64,000 nucleotides of DNA, taken from assembly GCA_019113345.1 (NCBI GenBank), contig DXHQ01000078.1, positions 28,783 through 92,782 on the forward strand, written 5' to 3'. Below are positions 16,474 through 29,187 of the stretch, one piece after another; within the stretch, counting starts at the first letter, position 1, and each line of letters starts with the position of its first letter. The notes under the pieces are model-generated. The model ran no database searches. It was given only the letters and a program-made list of their open reading frames with translations, and was not told the DNA's origin. This stretch comes from Candidatus Faecalibacterium intestinigallinarum. Lineage in GTDB: Bacteria > Bacillota > Clostridia > Oscillospirales > Ruminococcaceae. Both the position numbers and the translations under genes were made by a program.

Positions 16474-19089
16474 ATGGCGGACCTGTCGCCCATGATGAAA
16501 CAATACCTGGAGATCAAACAGCAGCATAAAGACGAGATCCTCTTTTACCGCATCGGCGATTTTTACGAGATGTTCTACGACGACGCCATCACGGCCTCCC
16601 GGGAACTGGACCTGACCCTGACCGGCAAACAGTGCGGCCAGAAGGAGCGCGCCCCCATGTGCGGCGTGCCCTTCCACAGCTACGAGACCTACATGGCCCG
16701 CCTGATCGCCAAGGGGTACAAGGTGGCCATCTGCGAGCAGACCGAGGACCCCGCCCTGGCCAAGGGGCTGGTCAAACGGGAGATCGTGCGGGTGGTCACC
16801 CCCGGCACCGTCATCGAGAGCAGTATGCTCCAGGACGACCGGAACAACTACATCGCCAGCCTCTACCTGAAAGGGGAGGCGGCGGGGGTCTGCTTTGCCG
16901 ACGTCTCGACCGGCACCGCCCACGTCACCGAGCTGGCAGGGCCCAAGATCGGCCTGGCCGTCATCGCCGAGCTCTGCCGCTACCATCCCAGCGAGGTGCT
17001 GTTCAACGCCGGCGCCCTGAGCTGCCGGGAGGTGACCAACTACATCAAAAAGCACATGAACTGCGCCGTCGAGCTGATGGAGGACGAAAAATACGCCCCC
17101 GGCCTAATCGAGACCGTTCTGGCCGGGCAGTTCGGCCGGGACTGGGCCCAGAGCACCGAGATCGAGGCAAAGGGGCTGGTCCGCTATGCGATGGGCGGCC
17201 TGCTGCAGTACCTCCACGACACCCAGATCAAGGGGGTCAGCCGGCTCAAGACGGTCATCCGGTACACCGAGGCGCAGTATATGCACCTGGCGCCGGTCAC
17301 CCGCGCCAACCTTGAACTGACCGAGACCCTGCGCGGGCGGGAAAAGCGGGGCACCCTGCTCTGGGTGCTGGACCGCACCTCGACCGCCATGGGCAAGCGG
17401 CTGCTGCGCAGCTGGCTGGAACAGCCCCTGGTTTCGAGCGGGATCATCAACCACCGGCTCAACGCGGTGGAAAGCCTGGTCAAACAGACGGTCGCCCGGG
17501 GCGAACTGGCCGAAACGCTGCGCTACATCACCGACATCGAGCGGCTGATGACCCGCACCGTCTACGGCTCGGCCACCCCCAAGGAGATCTACACCATGGC
17601 CCAGACCTTCGACCGGCTGCCCGAGCTGAAAAGGCTGGCCGAGAGCTGCGGCTGCGCCGAGCTGACCGAGCTTGCCGCCGGCATCGACCCGTTGGACGAC
17701 CTCAAGGCCCGCATCTGCGCCGCCATCGACCCCGACGCCCCCTCCACCCTCAAGGACGGCGGCGTCATCCTGGCGGGCTACAACAGCGAGGTGGACGAGC
17801 TGCGCTCCATCCGGGAGAACACCAAGGGGGTGCTTGCCCAGCTGGAGACCCGCCTGCGGGAGGAGACCGGCATCCCCAAGCTGAAGATCGGCTTCAACCA
17901 TGTGTTCGGGTATTTCATCGAGGTCAGCAACAGCTACAAGAGCATGGTGCCCGACAACTACACCCGCAAGCAGACCCTGACCACCGGCGAGCGGTACATC
18001 ACCCCCGAGCTGAAAACCCTGGAAAACAAGATCCTCGGCGCCCACGAACGGCTGATCAGCCTGGAACACCGCCTCTTTGCCGACCTGCTGGACGGCATCA
18101 GCCGGGAACTGGACCGGATCCAGCGCACCGCCCGGGCGGTGGCCCAGCTGGACGTCTTTGTCTCGCTGGCCGCGGTGGCGGCGGACAACAACTACTGCCG
18201 CCCGGTGGTGGACGACAGCGACCGGCTCTTCATCCGGGAGGGCCGCCATCCGGTGGTGGAGCAGGTGCTCAAGGGCAGTCTCTTTGTTCCCAACGACACC
18301 GAGCTCGACTGCGGCGAAAACCGCTGCCTCATCATCACCGGCCCCAACATGGCGGGCAAATCGACCTATATGCGCCAGAACGCCCTCATCGCCCTGATGG
18401 CCCAGATCGGCTCCTTTGTGCCGGCCGCGGAGTGCCATGTCGGCATTGTGGACGCGGTCTTTACCCGGGTGGGCGCCTCGGACGATCTGGCCGCCGGCCA
18501 GTCCACCTTCATGGTCGAGATGACCGAGGTGGCCGAGATCCTCAAAAACGCCACCCGGCGCAGCCTGGTCATCCTGGACGAGATCGGCCGGGGCACCTCC
18601 ACCTTCGACGGGATGAGCATCGCCCGCGCGGTGGTCGAGCACATCGCCAGCCCCCAGAACGGCTTGGGCTGCAAAACCCTGTTTGCCACCCACTACCACG
18701 AGCTGACCGACCTGGAAGGGGAGGTCGAGGGGGTCAAAAATTACAACATCGCAGTCAAGAAGCGGGGAGAGGACATCACCTTCCTGCGGCGAATCGTCCG
18801 CGGCCCCGCCGACGACAGCTACGGCATCGAGGTGGCGAAACTTGCCGGCCTGCCCGGCAGCGTCACCCGCCGGGCCCACGAGGTGCTGCGCAAACTGGAG
18901 GCTGCCGCCCCCAAAAACAATGTGGAGCAGATGGATTTCGGCACCCTGGCCGACTACCAGTCGCCCGCCGCCCCCAGCGAGATGGTGGAAAAACTGGAAG
19001 CTCTCGATCTCGAGACCCTGACCCCCATCGAAGCCCTCAACTTCCTCTACGAGCTGAAAAAGACCCTGAAGGGGAGCATCAGCGGCTGA
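16474..19089 (+). CDS. mutS: DNA mismatch repair protein MutS
   Basis: MMKQYLEIKQQHKDEILFYRIGDFYEMFYDDA; ITGPNMAGKSTYMRQ; DEIGRGTSTFDG. Confidence 0.98.
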   Translation: MADLSPMMKQYLEIKQQHKDEILFYRIGDFYEMFYDDAITASRELDLTLTGKQCGQKERAPMCGVPFHSYETYMARLIAKGYKVAICEQTEDPALAKGLVKREIVRVVTPGTVIESSMLQDDRNNYIASLYLKGEAAGVCFADVSTGTAHVTELAGPKIGLAVIAELCRYHPSEVLFNAGALSCREVTNYIKKHMNCAVELMEDEKYAPGLIETVLAGQFGRDWAQSTEIEAKGLVRYAMGGLLQYLHDTQIKGVSRLKTVIRYTEAQYMHLAPVTRANLELTETLRGREKRGTLLWVLDRTSTAMGKRLLRSWLEQPLVSSGIINHRLNAVESLVKQTVARGELAETLRYITDIERLMTRTVYGSATPKEIYTMAQTFDRLPELKRLAESCGCAELTELAAGIDPLDDLKARICAAIDPDAPSTLKDGGVILAGYNSEVDELRSIRENTKGVLAQLETRLREETGIPKLKIGFNHVFGYFIEVSNSYKSMVPDNYTRKQTLTTGERYITPELKTLENKILGAHERLISLEHRLFADLLDGISRELDRIQRTARAVAQLDVFVSLAAVAADNNYCRPVVDDSDRLFIREGRHPVVEQVLKGSLFVPNDTELDCGENRCLIITGPNMAGKSTYMRQNALIALMAQIGSFVPAAECHVGIVDAVFTRVGASDDLAAGQSTFMVEMTEVAEILKNATRRSLVILDEIGRGTSTFDGMSIARAVVEHIASPQNGLGCKTLFATHYHELTDLEGEVEGVKNYNIAVKKRGEDITFLRRIVRGPADDSYGIEVAKLAGLPGSVTRRAHEVLRKLEAAAPKNNVEQMDFGTLADYQSPAAPSEMVEKLEALDLETLTPIEALNFLYELKKTLKGSISG

Positions 19090-19114
19090 TCTTTTAGGAA
19101 AGGAAGGTATCTGT

Positions 19115-21145
19115 ATGGCAGTCATCCGCGTATTGGACAAACATACCGCCGAACTGATCGCGGCGGGCGAAGTGGTGGAGCGTCCGGCTTCCGCCGCCAA
19201 GGAACTGATCGAAAACGCCATCGACGCCGGCGCGACGCAGATCGCCGTTTCCATCGAGTCGGGCGGCGTCAAGCTGATCGAAGTCAGCGACAACGGCAGC
19301 GGCATCGAGCCGGAATACGTCTCCACCGCCTTCATCCGGCACGCCACCAGCAAGATCGAGGACGAGATAGATCTGGCCGCCATCCGCACCCTGGGTTTCC
19401 GGGGGGAAGCGCTGTCCTCCATCGCCAGCGTATCCAAGGTCGAACTGCTGACCCGCACCGCTTCCAGCGAGTTTGCCGTCCTCTACCGCAACGAGGGCGG
19501 AGAAGAGTTCCCCATCGAGCCGGCGGCCCGCGCCGTGGGCACCACCATCCGGGTGCGGGACCTCTTCTACAACACCCCCGCCCGGATGAAGTTCCTGAAA
19601 AAGGATTCCAGCGAGGGCACCTATGTGGCCGATATCGTCGACCGGCTGGCCCTCAGCCACCCCGAGATCAGCTTCAAGTTTGTCCGGGAGGGCAAACAGC
19701 AGTATGTCACCCCCGGCGACGGTGACCTGCGCGGCGCAGCCTACGCCGTGCTGGGCCGGGAGTTTGCCCGCGACCTGATCGAGATCGACAAAAAGCAGAG
19801 CATCTACCGGCTGCACGGCCTGATCACCCCGCCCAGAAAATGTCGGGCCAGCCGCAGCATGGAATTTTTCTACATCAACGGGCGCTATGTTCGCAACCCG
19901 ACCATGATGGCCGGGCTGGAGATGGCCTTCAAGCATAACGCCATGCAGGGCAGGTTCCCGGGCTGCATCCTGATGCTGGATATGCCGGTCGAGCTGCTGG
20001 ACGTCAATGTCCATCCGGCCAAGACCGCGGTCCGTTTTGCCTGCGAGAACAACGTCTTTGAGGCGATCTACCATATGGTCATGCTGGCCCTGAAGGAGCC
20101 CGGCAGCGGGGAGCGCGGCTTTGTCCTCGGGGGACCGTGGGTCAAGGGCTCCCCTTATGAGGAGTTCGCAAACAAAAACACAAGCTGGAAAGACAACGAC
20201 GACACGAAAGAAAATGATGTAAAGGACAATGACTTTACAGGGCTTTCGGCCGTCATTCCCGGCCAGGCGCAGCCGGGCGCGCTGCCTTATACGCCCGACG
20301 AGGCGGACGAGACGGACGAAGAAGAGGGCGAGATGCCCGCGCCGCCCGCCGTCCCCGCCAAGCCGTCGGGCTGGGGGGCGCCTTTGCAGGAGAGCCTTGC
20401 TCTGCACAGCACCCCGGCCGAAAAGCCCGCATCCTCTTTCCGCCCCGCCGGGCAGGAATCGCAGCTGGACGTCACGCCGGACTGGGAGGACGAAGAGGCC
20501 CTGCCGCAGCAGGAAGCGCTCTTCCCCGACGAGGACGAGCCGGAGCAGACCGTCATGCCCGGCGCGGAGGACCCCAACCGGCTGGAATATGTGGGGGAAG
20601 CCTTCCGCACCTACATCATCGCGCAGCGGGGGGACGAGCTCTATCTGATCGACAAGCACGCCGCCCACGAGCGGCAGATCTATGAGGAGCTGGCCGCCGA
20701 GTACGGCGAGATCCCCTGCCAGCTGCTGATTACCCCGCTGGTTGTCTCGCTGTCGGCGGAGGAGAAGGATGCTCTGCTGTACAACAGCGCGCTGCTGGAG
20801 AACGTCGGCGTTGTGATGGAAGATTTCGGGGGCAACAGCATTCTGATGCGGACCACTCCCGCCGACGTCGAACCCAAGGACCTCGAGGATTTGGCGGTCG
20901 AGCTTGCGGACAAACTCGTTCACGGCAGCCCCGACGCCTTGAGCGAGCACACCGAGTGGGTCCTCCACTCGGTCGCCTGCCGGGCGGCGATCAAGGCGGG
21001 GGACCACACCTCCCCCGAGGAGCTGATGGTCCTGGCCGAAAAGATCCTCTCGGGCAAGGTGCCGCCCACCTGCCCCCACGGCCGCCCCTGCGTCCTCAAG
21101 CTGACCCGAAAGGAGCTGGAAAAGCAGTTTGGCAGAATCGAATGA
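19115..21145 (+). CDS. mutL: DNA mismatch repair endonuclease MutL
   Basis: IRVLDKHTAELIAAGEVVERPASAAKELIENAIDAGA; C-terminal DKHAAHERQIYEEL and PTCPHGRP. Confidence 0.98.
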   Translation: MAVIRVLDKHTAELIAAGEVVERPASAAKELIENAIDAGATQIAVSIESGGVKLIEVSDNGSGIEPEYVSTAFIRHATSKIEDEIDLAAIRTLGFRGEALSSIASVSKVELLTRTASSEFAVLYRNEGGEEFPIEPAARAVGTTIRVRDLFYNTPARMKFLKKDSSEGTYVADIVDRLALSHPEISFKFVREGKQQYVTPGDGDLRGAAYAVLGREFARDLIEIDKKQSIYRLHGLITPPRKCRASRSMEFFYINGRYVRNPTMMAGLEMAFKHNAMQGRFPGCILMLDMPVELLDVNVHPAKTAVRFACENNVFEAIYHMVMLALKEPGSGERGFVLGGPWVKGSPYEEFANKNTSWKDNDDTKENDVKDNDFTGLSAVIPGQAQPGALPYTPDEADETDEEEGEMPAPPAVPAKPSGWGAPLQESLALHSTPAEKPASSFRPAGQESQLDVTPDWEDEEALPQQEALFPDEDEPEQTVMPGAEDPNRLEYVGEAFRTYIIAQRGDELYLIDKHAAHERQIYEELAAEYGEIPCQLLITPLVVSLSAEEKDALLYNSALLENVGVVMEDFGGNSILMRTTPADVEPKDLEDLAVELADKLVHGSPDALSEHTEWVLHSVACRAAIKAGDHTSPEELMVLAEKILSGKVPPTCPHGRPCVLKLTRKELEKQFGRIE

Positions 21146-22076
21146 GAAACCCGCGGTGCTGGCGGTGGCGGGCCCCACCGCCACCGGCAAGACCGCCCTC
21201 GGGGTGGAGCTGGCCCTCCGGCTGGGGGGCGAGATCATCAGCGCTGACTCGATGCAGATCTACCGGGGCCTTGACATCGGCACCGCCAAGGTCACCCCTG
21301 CCGAGATGCGGGGGGTGCCCCACCACGGCCTGGACATCCTGCCGCCCGAGGCGGCCTTCAGCGTGGCGGACTTCACCGCCATGGCCGGCCGGCTGACCGA
21401 AGAGATCGCATCCCGCGGCCGCCTGCCCATTCTGGTGGGGGGCACCGGGCTGTACATCCAGAGCTTTCTGTACGGGGTCCGCTTTGCCGAAGAGAAGGCC
21501 CCCGACGGGCTGCGCCGGCAGCTGGCGGACGAGCTTGCCGCCCGGGGCCCGGCGGCCCTCTATGCCGAGCTGCAGGCCGCCGACCCGGAGGCGGCCGCCG
21601 CCATCCACCCCAACAACCACCTGCGGGTGCTGCGGGCGCTGGAGCATTACCGGGCCACCGGCCGCCGCCTCAGCGAACAGAAGGCGGCCTCCCTCCCGCC
21701 CGAGCGGCCCTACCGCGCCCTGGTGCTGGGGCTGGATTTCCCCGCGCGGGAGCAGCTCTACCGCCGCATCGACGCCCGGGTGGACCGGATGCTGGAACAG
21801 GGCCTGCTGGAAGAAGCGCGGATGGTCTATGACCGCCGCGCGTCCTGCCGCACTGCGGCGCAGGCCATCGGGTACAAGGAGTTCTTCCCCTACTTTGCGG
21901 GGGAGGACAGCCTTGCCCACTGCACCGAACAGCTGAAGCAGGCCTCCCGCCGGTACGCCAAGCGGCAGCTGACCTGGTTTCGCCATATGGACGGGGTGGT
22001 CTGGCTGGACGCCGGCGCGCCCGACCTTGCGGCACAGGCCCTGCGCCTGGCCGAAGCATTTCTGCAAAAGGGGTGA
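21129..22076 (+). CDS. miaA: tRNA dimethylallyltransferase MiaA
   Basis: VAGPTATGKTALGVELALRLGGEIISADSMQIYRGLDIGTAKVT; overlaps mutL by 17 nt, TTG start. Confidence 0.96.
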   Translation: MAESNEKPAVLAVAGPTATGKTALGVELALRLGGEIISADSMQIYRGLDIGTAKVTPAEMRGVPHHGLDILPPEAAFSVADFTAMAGRLTEEIASRGRLPILVGGTGLYIQSFLYGVRFAEEKAPDGLRRQLADELAARGPAALYAELQAADPEAAAAIHPNNHLRVLRALEHYRATGRRLSEQKAASLPPERPYRALVLGLDFPAREQLYRRIDARVDRMLEQGLLEEARMVYDRRASCRTAAQAIGYKEFFPYFAGEDSLAHCTEQLKQASRRYAKRQLTWFRHMDGVVWLDAGAPDLAAQALRLAEAFLQKG

Positions 22077-23446
22077 TGGACCGAATGCGAAAGGACAGGC
22101 AGAACCCGGAACATCCCGGCGGCGAAAGCGCCCTTCCCGGCTGGAAGACGGTCCTGGGCGGGACGGTGGTCCTCCTGCTGCTGGTCATCCTGGCCTATGT
22201 GGGCTATCAGATCCTCCACCTCGTCAACCCGCCCAACACCTACGAGACGGTCCTGACCGCGACGGTGGAGGACAAGGTGGAGGCGGACGGGGTGCTCCTC
22301 TTTGAGGAGATGGTCATCCCCGGCAGCGGGGACCTGGGCTACCTCGTCGAGGACGGGGCGCGGGTCTCGGCCGGGACGGTGGTGGCCGAGGTCTACACCA
22401 ACAGCGGGCAGAGCGCCCTGCGCGCCGCCCTCGACGGCCTGAACGAGCAGATCGAGCTGCTCAGGCGGGCCGAGAACGTCTCCTCCACCCAGGTGGACAC
22501 CATGATCCAGGAGCGCACCACCGCCCTCTATGATCTGCTGGACGCCGCCGACCGGGGTACGCCCGCCGCCATGGACGAGGGGCGGGAGGCCTATCTCCTG
22601 GCCCAGAACAAGATCCTGGTGGTCACCGGGGAAGCGTCGGACTTCGCCTCGCAGATCGCAGCGCTGCAGGCCGAAGCGGCCCAGCTGCAGAGCCAGCTGG
22701 GCGCCCCCGCCGCGGTCACGGCCCCGCTCACCGGCTACTTTGTCCGCAGCGCCAGCACCCGGCAGCTGACCCAGCCGGCCGAGGCCATCCTGGCCATGGA
22801 CCCCGCCGCCCTGCGCAGTGCCCTGGACACCGGCCTGGACGCCGCCCTGACCGGCTGCGCCGGCAAGATGGTCTCGGGGTTCAGCTGGCGCTACTGCGGC
22901 GTCTGCACGGCCGAAGAGGGCCGCAAGCTGCTGCGGGCCGACGGGACTCCGCTCACCAGTACCGTCCATATCCGCTTTCCCGGCCAGACCGACGAGGCCC
23001 TGCCGGCCAAGCTGGATGAGGTGACCATCGACGAGGCGGCGGGGCTGGCCCGGTTCGTCCTCACCTGCGACTCGGTCACCGGCGACGTGCTGCGGCTGGA
23101 ACAGGCCGAAGCCGAGGTCATCGTCAGCGAGACCACCGGCCTGCGGGTGCCCGCCGCCGCGGTCCACTATGTGCTGGAGAGCGAAGCGGCCTCTTCGGAG
23201 GCGGGGGAGGCGGACAGCGCCGTGCCGGCAGGGGAGAACTATATCCCCGGCGTCTATGTCAAGTTCGGCAACCTGGCCCGCTTCTGCCGCATCGACCCGG
23301 TGGACGACGCGCATCCCCTTGTCACCGACGGGACCTACATCATCGTCCCGCCGAAAGGGACGGCGGGGTCGGTCAGCGAGGTGCGGCTCTACGACCAGGT
23401 CATCGTGGAGGGACAGAACCTCTACGACGGCAAACTTTTGTCCTGA
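22073..23446 (+). CDS. HlyD-family/membrane-fusion-like protein (single N-terminal TM, biotinyl-lipoyl-like hairpin)
   Basis: TM VVLLLLVILAYVGYQIL; EADGVLLFEEMVIPGSGDLGYLVEDGARVSAGTVVAEVY; long helical segment then beta-rich C-terminus. Confidence 0.75.
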   Translation: MMDRMRKDRQNPEHPGGESALPGWKTVLGGTVVLLLLVILAYVGYQILHLVNPPNTYETVLTATVEDKVEADGVLLFEEMVIPGSGDLGYLVEDGARVSAGTVVAEVYTNSGQSALRAALDGLNEQIELLRRAENVSSTQVDTMIQERTTALYDLLDAADRGTPAAMDEGREAYLLAQNKILVVTGEASDFASQIAALQAEAAQLQSQLGAPAAVTAPLTGYFVRSASTRQLTQPAEAILAMDPAALRSALDTGLDAALTGCAGKMVSGFSWRYCGVCTAEEGRKLLRADGTPLTSTVHIRFPGQTDEALPAKLDEVTIDEAAGLARFVLTCDSVTGDVLRLEQAEAEVIVSETTGLRVPAAAVHYVLESEAASSEAGEADSAVPAGENYIPGVYVKFGNLARFCRIDPVDDAHPLVTDGTYIIVPPKGTAGSVSEVRLYDQVIVEGQNLYDGKLLS

Positions 23447-23503
23447 ACATGGTCCCGCCCGTCCGCGCGCTGCGGCCCGGCGGGACTTTTTTGGTGGTCT
23501 GTA

Positions 23504-23532
23504 TTGACATCCGGCCTAAAAAAACAGATAAT
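23504..23532 (+). promoter_or_regulatory. Promoter upstream of sepF (TTGACA-N17-GATAAT)
   Basis: TTGACA 23504-23509 and GATAAT 23527-23532. Confidence 0.65.
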
Positions 23533-23629
23533 ATAGAGAGCTATTCTTTTCTGCGGCCCGGCTGCACGGGGCGGGCGGCGGTTGTTATGGCAAAACGGCA
23601 TCTGCTTGCAGATGAAAGGAGCGGTATTG

Positions 23630-24091
23630 ATGTCTTTTATGCAAAATATCAAAAAGGGCCTTTTCGGTGAGGACGACGGCTACGACGATCAGTACATCGA
23701 CGACGGCCCCCAGATGGTGAACAACAACAGCGGCTTCGGCAGCTCGGATTCCTACGACGAGGACAGCGGCGAGGGCAGCAAGAGCGGCAACCGGGTGGTC
23801 AACATCAACGCCACCACTCAGCTCAAGGTGGTCCTGGTCAAGCCCGAGCGGTTCGAGGACGCCAGCACCATCGCCGACCACCTGAACAACAAGCGGACGG
23901 TGGTGCTCAACCTCGAATCCACCAACAAGGAAGTTTCCCGCCGGCTGGTCGACTTTTTGTCCGGCGTAGCCTACGCCAACAACGGTCAGATCAAGCGGGT
24001 GGCCAACAGCACCTTCATCATCACCCCGTACAACGTCGACATTATGGGCGACCTGCTGGACGAGCTGGAGAACAATGGCGCGTTCTATTGA
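23630..24091 (+). CDS. sepF: Cell division protein SepF
   Basis: MSFMQNIKKGLFGEDDGYDD...VVLVKPERFEDASTIADHLNNKRTVVLNLE...RRLVDFLSGVAYANNGQIKRV. Confidence 0.95.
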   Translation: MSFMQNIKKGLFGEDDGYDDQYIDDGPQMVNNNSGFGSSDSYDEDSGEGSKSGNRVVNINATTQLKVVLVKPERFEDASTIADHLNNKRTVVLNLESTNKEVSRRLVDFLSGVAYANNGQIKRVANSTFIITPYNVDIMGDLLDELENNGAFY

Positions 24092-24899
24092 GGAAAGCCC
24101 GGAGGCACAGCGCCGGGGCTACATCCCGCCCCAGAACGATAAGGAACGCTTTCTGATGCGCCACATCGAGGATCTGGCCCGCACGGCCGAATCGCGCGGC
24201 ATCCCGCGGTATTCCTCCTTTCTCAGCGACCGGGAGCAGGTTTTGGCCCGGGCGGCCCTGGCCAAAGCGGGCTGCGGCTGCTGGCGTCTGGAGGGGGGCT
24301 ACCCCGAGGCCGAGCGGCGGCTTGCCGCCATCGAGCCGGAGGGCTCCTGGGCCGACAGCCCGCTGGCCTGCGTCCGGCTGGAATGCCGGGCCGCGCCGGG
24401 GGTGCAGCTGCCCGCCCACCGGGACTATCTGGGCAGCCTGATGGGCCTGGCCCTCAAGCGGGAGGCGCTGGGCGACATCGTTCTGCCGGCGGACAGGCCC
24501 GGCACGGCCTACGTCTTTGCCCTCGAGCCGGCGGCCCGGCTGATCTGCGAAGAGCTGGTCCAGGTGGGACGCGCCGAGGTCAGCTGCACCCGGCAGCCGC
24601 TGGAAGAGCTGCCGGACCTTGCGCCGGCCGAGCGGGAAAAGCGGACCGCAGCCGTCTCCTCCTTGCGGCTGGACGCGGTGCTTGCGGCCATGCTGCACTG
24701 CAGCCGCGGGGCCGCCGCCGCCCTCATCGAGGCGGGGAGGGTGGAGATCAACCATCTGCCCACCGAGAGCGTCCACGCGCCGGTCTACGAGGGGGATATC
24801 TTCACCATCCGCGGCCGGGGGCGCTTCGCCCTGACCGGCCTGCCCGGCAGGACGAAAAAGGACCGCCAGATCATCGAGTTTTTTCAGTATTCATCGTAA
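24075..24899 (+). CDS. YlmH family RNA-binding protein (S4 domain)
   Basis: Upstream neighbour sepF, downstream divIVA; SLRLDAVLAAMLHCSRGAAAALIEAGRVEINH S4-like motif. Confidence 0.88.
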   Translation: MARSIEESPEAQRRGYIPPQNDKERFLMRHIEDLARTAESRGIPRYSSFLSDREQVLARAALAKAGCGCWRLEGGYPEAERRLAAIEPEGSWADSPLACVRLECRAAPGVQLPAHRDYLGSLMGLALKREALGDIVLPADRPGTAYVFALEPAARLICEELVQVGRAEVSCTRQPLEELPDLAPAEREKRTAAVSSLRLDAVLAAMLHCSRGAAAALIEAGRVEINHLPTESVHAPVYEGDIFTIRGRGRFALTGLPGRTKKDRQIIEFFQYSS

Positions 24900-24924
24900 A
24901 TCACCATGACAGGAGGAAATCAGT

Positions 24925-25656
24925 ATGCTGACACCGCAGGATGTCCACGCCGTCCAGTTTGAAAAGAGCTTCCGCGGTTACCGGATCGAGGACGTTGACC
25001 GGTTCTTGGACCGGGTGGAAGAGCAGCTCAAGGCCGGCGCCGCCGAGGCGGACCGGCTGCAGCGGCAGATCGAGCAGCTGCAGAGCGAGAACCAGCGTCT
25101 GGCCAAGGAGACCGAGGACTATCGCGCCGACGGCGAGATCATGAAGTCCGCCCTCATCAACGCGCAGCGGATCGGCGAAAACGTCATCCGGGAGGCCAAC
25201 CAGAAGGCTGAGGAGATCATCCACAAGGCCAACCTCCGCAGCGACGACATCATCCGGGACGCCAACGACCTGCTGCAGAAGGCCACCGACCGGGCCGACG
25301 AGATCGTCCGGGAGGCCAGCGACCAGCGGATGCTGGAAGAGCGGGAGTACGAGCGGGTCCGGCTGGAGGTCACCCGCTTCAAGGCCGACGTGCTCAACCT
25401 CTACCGCAGCCACGTCGAGTCCCTCAGCCGCCTGCCCGAGTACGCCCCCGACGCAGCGGTCGAGCCGGCCGCCGGAGAGGCCGAAGCGGCCGCAGCCGAC
25501 GAGGCAGCCGCTGCTGCCGATGCTGATGCGCCCGAGGACGCCGCCCAGGAGGGGGATTTCTGGAATAAGGACGAGGCCGAGCTCGCCGCGCCCGACCAGA
25601 AAGCGCCCGCCGAGGTGGACTACTCCGCCTTCCAGGGCGTCCAGTTCAGCAAGTAA
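24925..25656 (+). CDS. divIVA: DivIVA domain-containing cell division protein
   Basis: MLTPQDVHAVQFEKSFRGYRIEDVDRFLDRVEEQLK; coiled coil; Ala/Glu-rich C-terminus. Confidence 0.93.
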   Translation: MLTPQDVHAVQFEKSFRGYRIEDVDRFLDRVEEQLKAGAAEADRLQRQIEQLQSENQRLAKETEDYRADGEIMKSALINAQRIGENVIREANQKAEEIIHKANLRSDDIIRDANDLLQKATDRADEIVREASDQRMLEEREYERVRLEVTRFKADVLNLYRSHVESLSRLPEYAPDAAVEPAAGEAEAAAADEAAAAADADAPEDAAQEGDFWNKDEAELAAPDQKAPAEVDYSAFQGVQFSK

Positions 25657-25669
25657 AAACGTTACATCC

Positions 25670-25751
25670 CGCGCGGAAAACCGCGCGATGGGGCAGGGCA
25701 GGGGCGAAAAGCGCCTGTCCCTGCTTTCCTGTCTGCCGGCGTGCCGGCAGA
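25670..25751 (+). promoter_or_regulatory. Triple inverted-repeat leader/terminator region upstream of ileS
   Basis: CGCGCGG-aaaa-CCGCGCG (25670-25687), GCAGGGCAGGGGC/GCGCCTGTCCCTGC (about 25692-25725), CTGCCGG-cgtg-CCGGCAG (about 25733-25750). Confidence 0.5.
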
Positions 25752-25779
25752 TCACCATGATTTGAGGAGTGTGGAACCA

Positions 25780-28572
<2,793 letters not shown>

Positions 28573-28603
28573 GAACCTCTTTTTTGAACGTCCAAAACTG
28601 AAC

Positions 28604-28637
28604 AGCGGCGTTCCCTTTTTGGGGAGCGCCGCTCTTT
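28604..28637 (+). terminator. Terminator-like hairpin downstream of ileS
   Basis: AGCGGCGTTCCC-tttttg-GGGAGCGCCGCT. Confidence 0.6.
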
Positions 28638-28652
28638 GCAAATACTGTCGGG

Positions 28653-28672
28653 GCCGGGCCCGCGGGCCCGGC
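28653..28672. repeat. 20-bp perfect palindrome GCCGGGCCCGCGGGCCCGGC upstream of lspA
   Basis: Self-complementary along its full length; followed by TCTTTT. Confidence 0.75.
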
Positions 28673-28694
28673 TCTTTTCCAGGAGTATTCGTCT

Positions 28695-29186
28695 ATGTTT
28701 GTGTTCCTGAATCTCATCGCCATCGCGGCGCTGGTGGGCGTCGACCAGGCCATCAAGCTCTGGGCCGTCCAGAACCTGCAGCCGGTGGGCTCGATGACCC
28801 TCATCCCCCATGTGGTGGAGCTGCACTTCACCTACAACGAGGGGATGGCCTTCAGCCTGCTCTGGGGCCGGCAGGAGGTGCTGATCGCCGCCACCAGCAT
28901 CGGGATGCTGCTGATCGCCTGGTGGCTGTTCACCCACTGCCGCCGCGACCCGCTGCAGCGCTGGGCCCTGGTGCTGGTGCTGGGCGGCGGCATCGGCAAC
29001 CTGATCGACCGGATCGCCGCCGGCAAGGTGGTAGACTATATCAACCTGCTGTTCATGAACTTTGCCGTTTTCAACTTTGCCGATATCTGCGTCTGCGTCG
29101 GGATGGCCCTGTGGGTCCTGGCGGTGATCCTGGAGGAGCGCCGCAGCCCCGAAGGGAAGGACGGCAAGGCCGAGGGGGACAAATAA
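28695..29186 (+). CDS. lspA: Lipoprotein signal peptidase (signal peptidase II)
   Basis: VDQAIKLWAVQNL; FTYNEGMAFSLLWG; GGGIGNLIDRIAAGKVVDYINL; FAVFNFADICVCVG. Confidence 0.95.
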   Translation: MFVFLNLIAIAALVGVDQAIKLWAVQNLQPVGSMTLIPHVVELHFTYNEGMAFSLLWGRQEVLIAATSIGMLLIAWWLFTHCRRDPLQRWALVLVLGGGIGNLIDRIAAGKVVDYINLLFMNFAVFNFADICVCVGMALWVLAVILEERRSPEGKDGKAEGDK

Positions 29187-29187
29187 C

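Noticed and set aside
17104-19458. 784-aa minus-strand ORF antisense to mutS/mutL
   Set aside because: Antisense artifact; no recognisable domain.
20150-20350. AT-rich, charged patch inside mutL as an insertion element
   Set aside because: In frame and located in the variable inter-domain linker of MutL; no repeat or target-site duplication.
19094-21238. 714-aa minus-strand ORF antisense to mutL
   Set aside because: Antisense artifact across a strongly supported MutL.
25440-25640. Ala/Glu-rich repeat-like DNA at the end of divIVA
   Set aside because: Typical low-complexity C-terminus; no structured repeat array.
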